This document shows positions 5,026 through 5,366 of a stretch of 5,366 nt of DNA, piece by piece. Below the pieces are notes generated by a model. That model saw nothing but the letters and a program-made list of their open reading frames with translations. It was not told the origin of the DNA and did no database searches. The first letter of the stretch is position 1; each line of letters begins with the position of its first letter. Origin of the DNA: an uncultured Ruminococcus sp. (GTDB taxonomy: Bacteria > Bacillota_A > Clostridia > Oscillospirales > Ruminococcaceae); assembly GCA_947303535.1 (NCBI GenBank), contig CAMYYQ010000114.1, forward strand, positions 1 through 5,366, written 5' to 3'. The position numbers and the translations under genes are program-made.

Positions 5026-5366
5026 TTATATTCCTGTGTATTTATCAATGCTGTATTTTCTGTCAGATAATTCAAACCGTTCGATATACGGAACACCTTC
5101 CTTGTATATCCAACGTTGTATGTAAGTTGGACGAAAAACAAAAAGCCTTTCGTTTTCAAGCTTTGAATATGCATCGTATGAGCCTCTGAAACAACTGCAG
5201 AAAACTTCACAGAAGTCAACGCTGTCTGTGGGATGTCCTTTTTCCTTGCACACTCCCTCTATCTGTATATTGTCAATACAGAGTGCCGCATTGCTATTGG
5301 TGATAAGCTGACGGTATTTCCTCAATTCAGTATCCGTCTGGAAATAAAATTCCTCACCTATCCTGA
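5026..5366 (-). CDS. PNPOx-like flavin split-barrel protein (partial, N-terminus beyond right edge)
   Basis: The frame is open from the right edge to a TAA at 5026-5028, showing the last 112 residues. The pattern is that of small FMN-binding split-barrel proteins of the pyridoxamine-5'-phosphate oxidase superfamily: EEFYFQTDTELRKYRQL (strand then helix), NAALCIDNIQIEG (core strands), a GHP turn, a helical FRGSYDAYSK segment, and ENERLFVFRPTYIQRW near the C-terminus. These proteins are usually about 140-150 residues, so roughly 30-40 residues and the true start lie outside. An internal TTG at 5325 is not needed as a start because the frame continues. The family reduces or binds flavin-linked substrates, and many members have no known substrate. 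The gene is 20 bp upstream of hisA and likely shares its message, but no link to histidine synthesis is known. Confidence 0.72.
   Translation of the reverse strand, partial: RIGEEFYFQTDTELRKYRQLITNSNAALCIDNIQIEGVCKEKGHPTDSVDFCEVFCSCFRGSYDAYSKLENERLFVFRPTYIQRWIYKEGVPYIERFELSDRKYSIDKYTGI

Overview
The window looks like a chromosomal segment of a Gram-positive gut or rumen Firmicute, most likely Ruminococcus or a close relative (Oscillospiraceae). This is inferred from AAGGAG-type ribosome binding sites with about 7-nt spacing, a moderate-to-low GC content, and a secreted protein with a Thr-rich linker of the kind common in ruminococcal extracellular proteins. No rRNA, tRNA, CRISPR array, insertion sequence or phage gene is visible. 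Every gene except the two cut by the window edges is intact.

Left part (1-1716): a partial minus-strand gene encodes a GlmU-like left-handed beta-helix acyltransferase. It diverges from a plus-strand gene for a secreted SGNH/GDSL-type esterase. The 216-bp gap holds two back-to-back promoters. The minus one is an exact consensus (TTGACA, 17 bp, TATAAT); the plus one is a TTTACA / TGG-TAAAAT extended -10 promoter.

Right part (1755-5366): one minus-strand gene train reads, in transcription order, a PNPOx-like flavin split-barrel protein (cut by the right edge), hisA, a DUF1648-like membrane protein, hisF, a cytidine-deaminase-like protein, hisI and hisE. The junctions are short or overlapping (20 bp, 8-bp overlap, 12 bp, 3 bp, 17 bp), and only the hisI-hisE junction is long (95 bp, with a palindrome). 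Together the his genes cover the middle of histidine biosynthesis. HisE hydrolyses PR-ATP to PR-AMP, HisI opens the adenine ring, HisA isomerises ProFAR to PRFAR, and HisF with HisH (not in the window) makes imidazole glycerol phosphate and AICAR. hisG, hisD, hisB, hisC and hisH are not here and may lie beyond the right edge or elsewhere. A perfect 12-bp hairpin between the convergent esterase and hisE genes, with T-runs on both sides, serves as a bidirectional terminator.

Most of the window is ordinary. The parts that merit a second look are the two non-histidine genes embedded in the his train (the membrane protein and a deaminase whose usual nucleoside-binding residues appear replaced), the palindrome between hisI and hisE, and the esterase. 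I do not see convincing evidence of a new multi-gene system.
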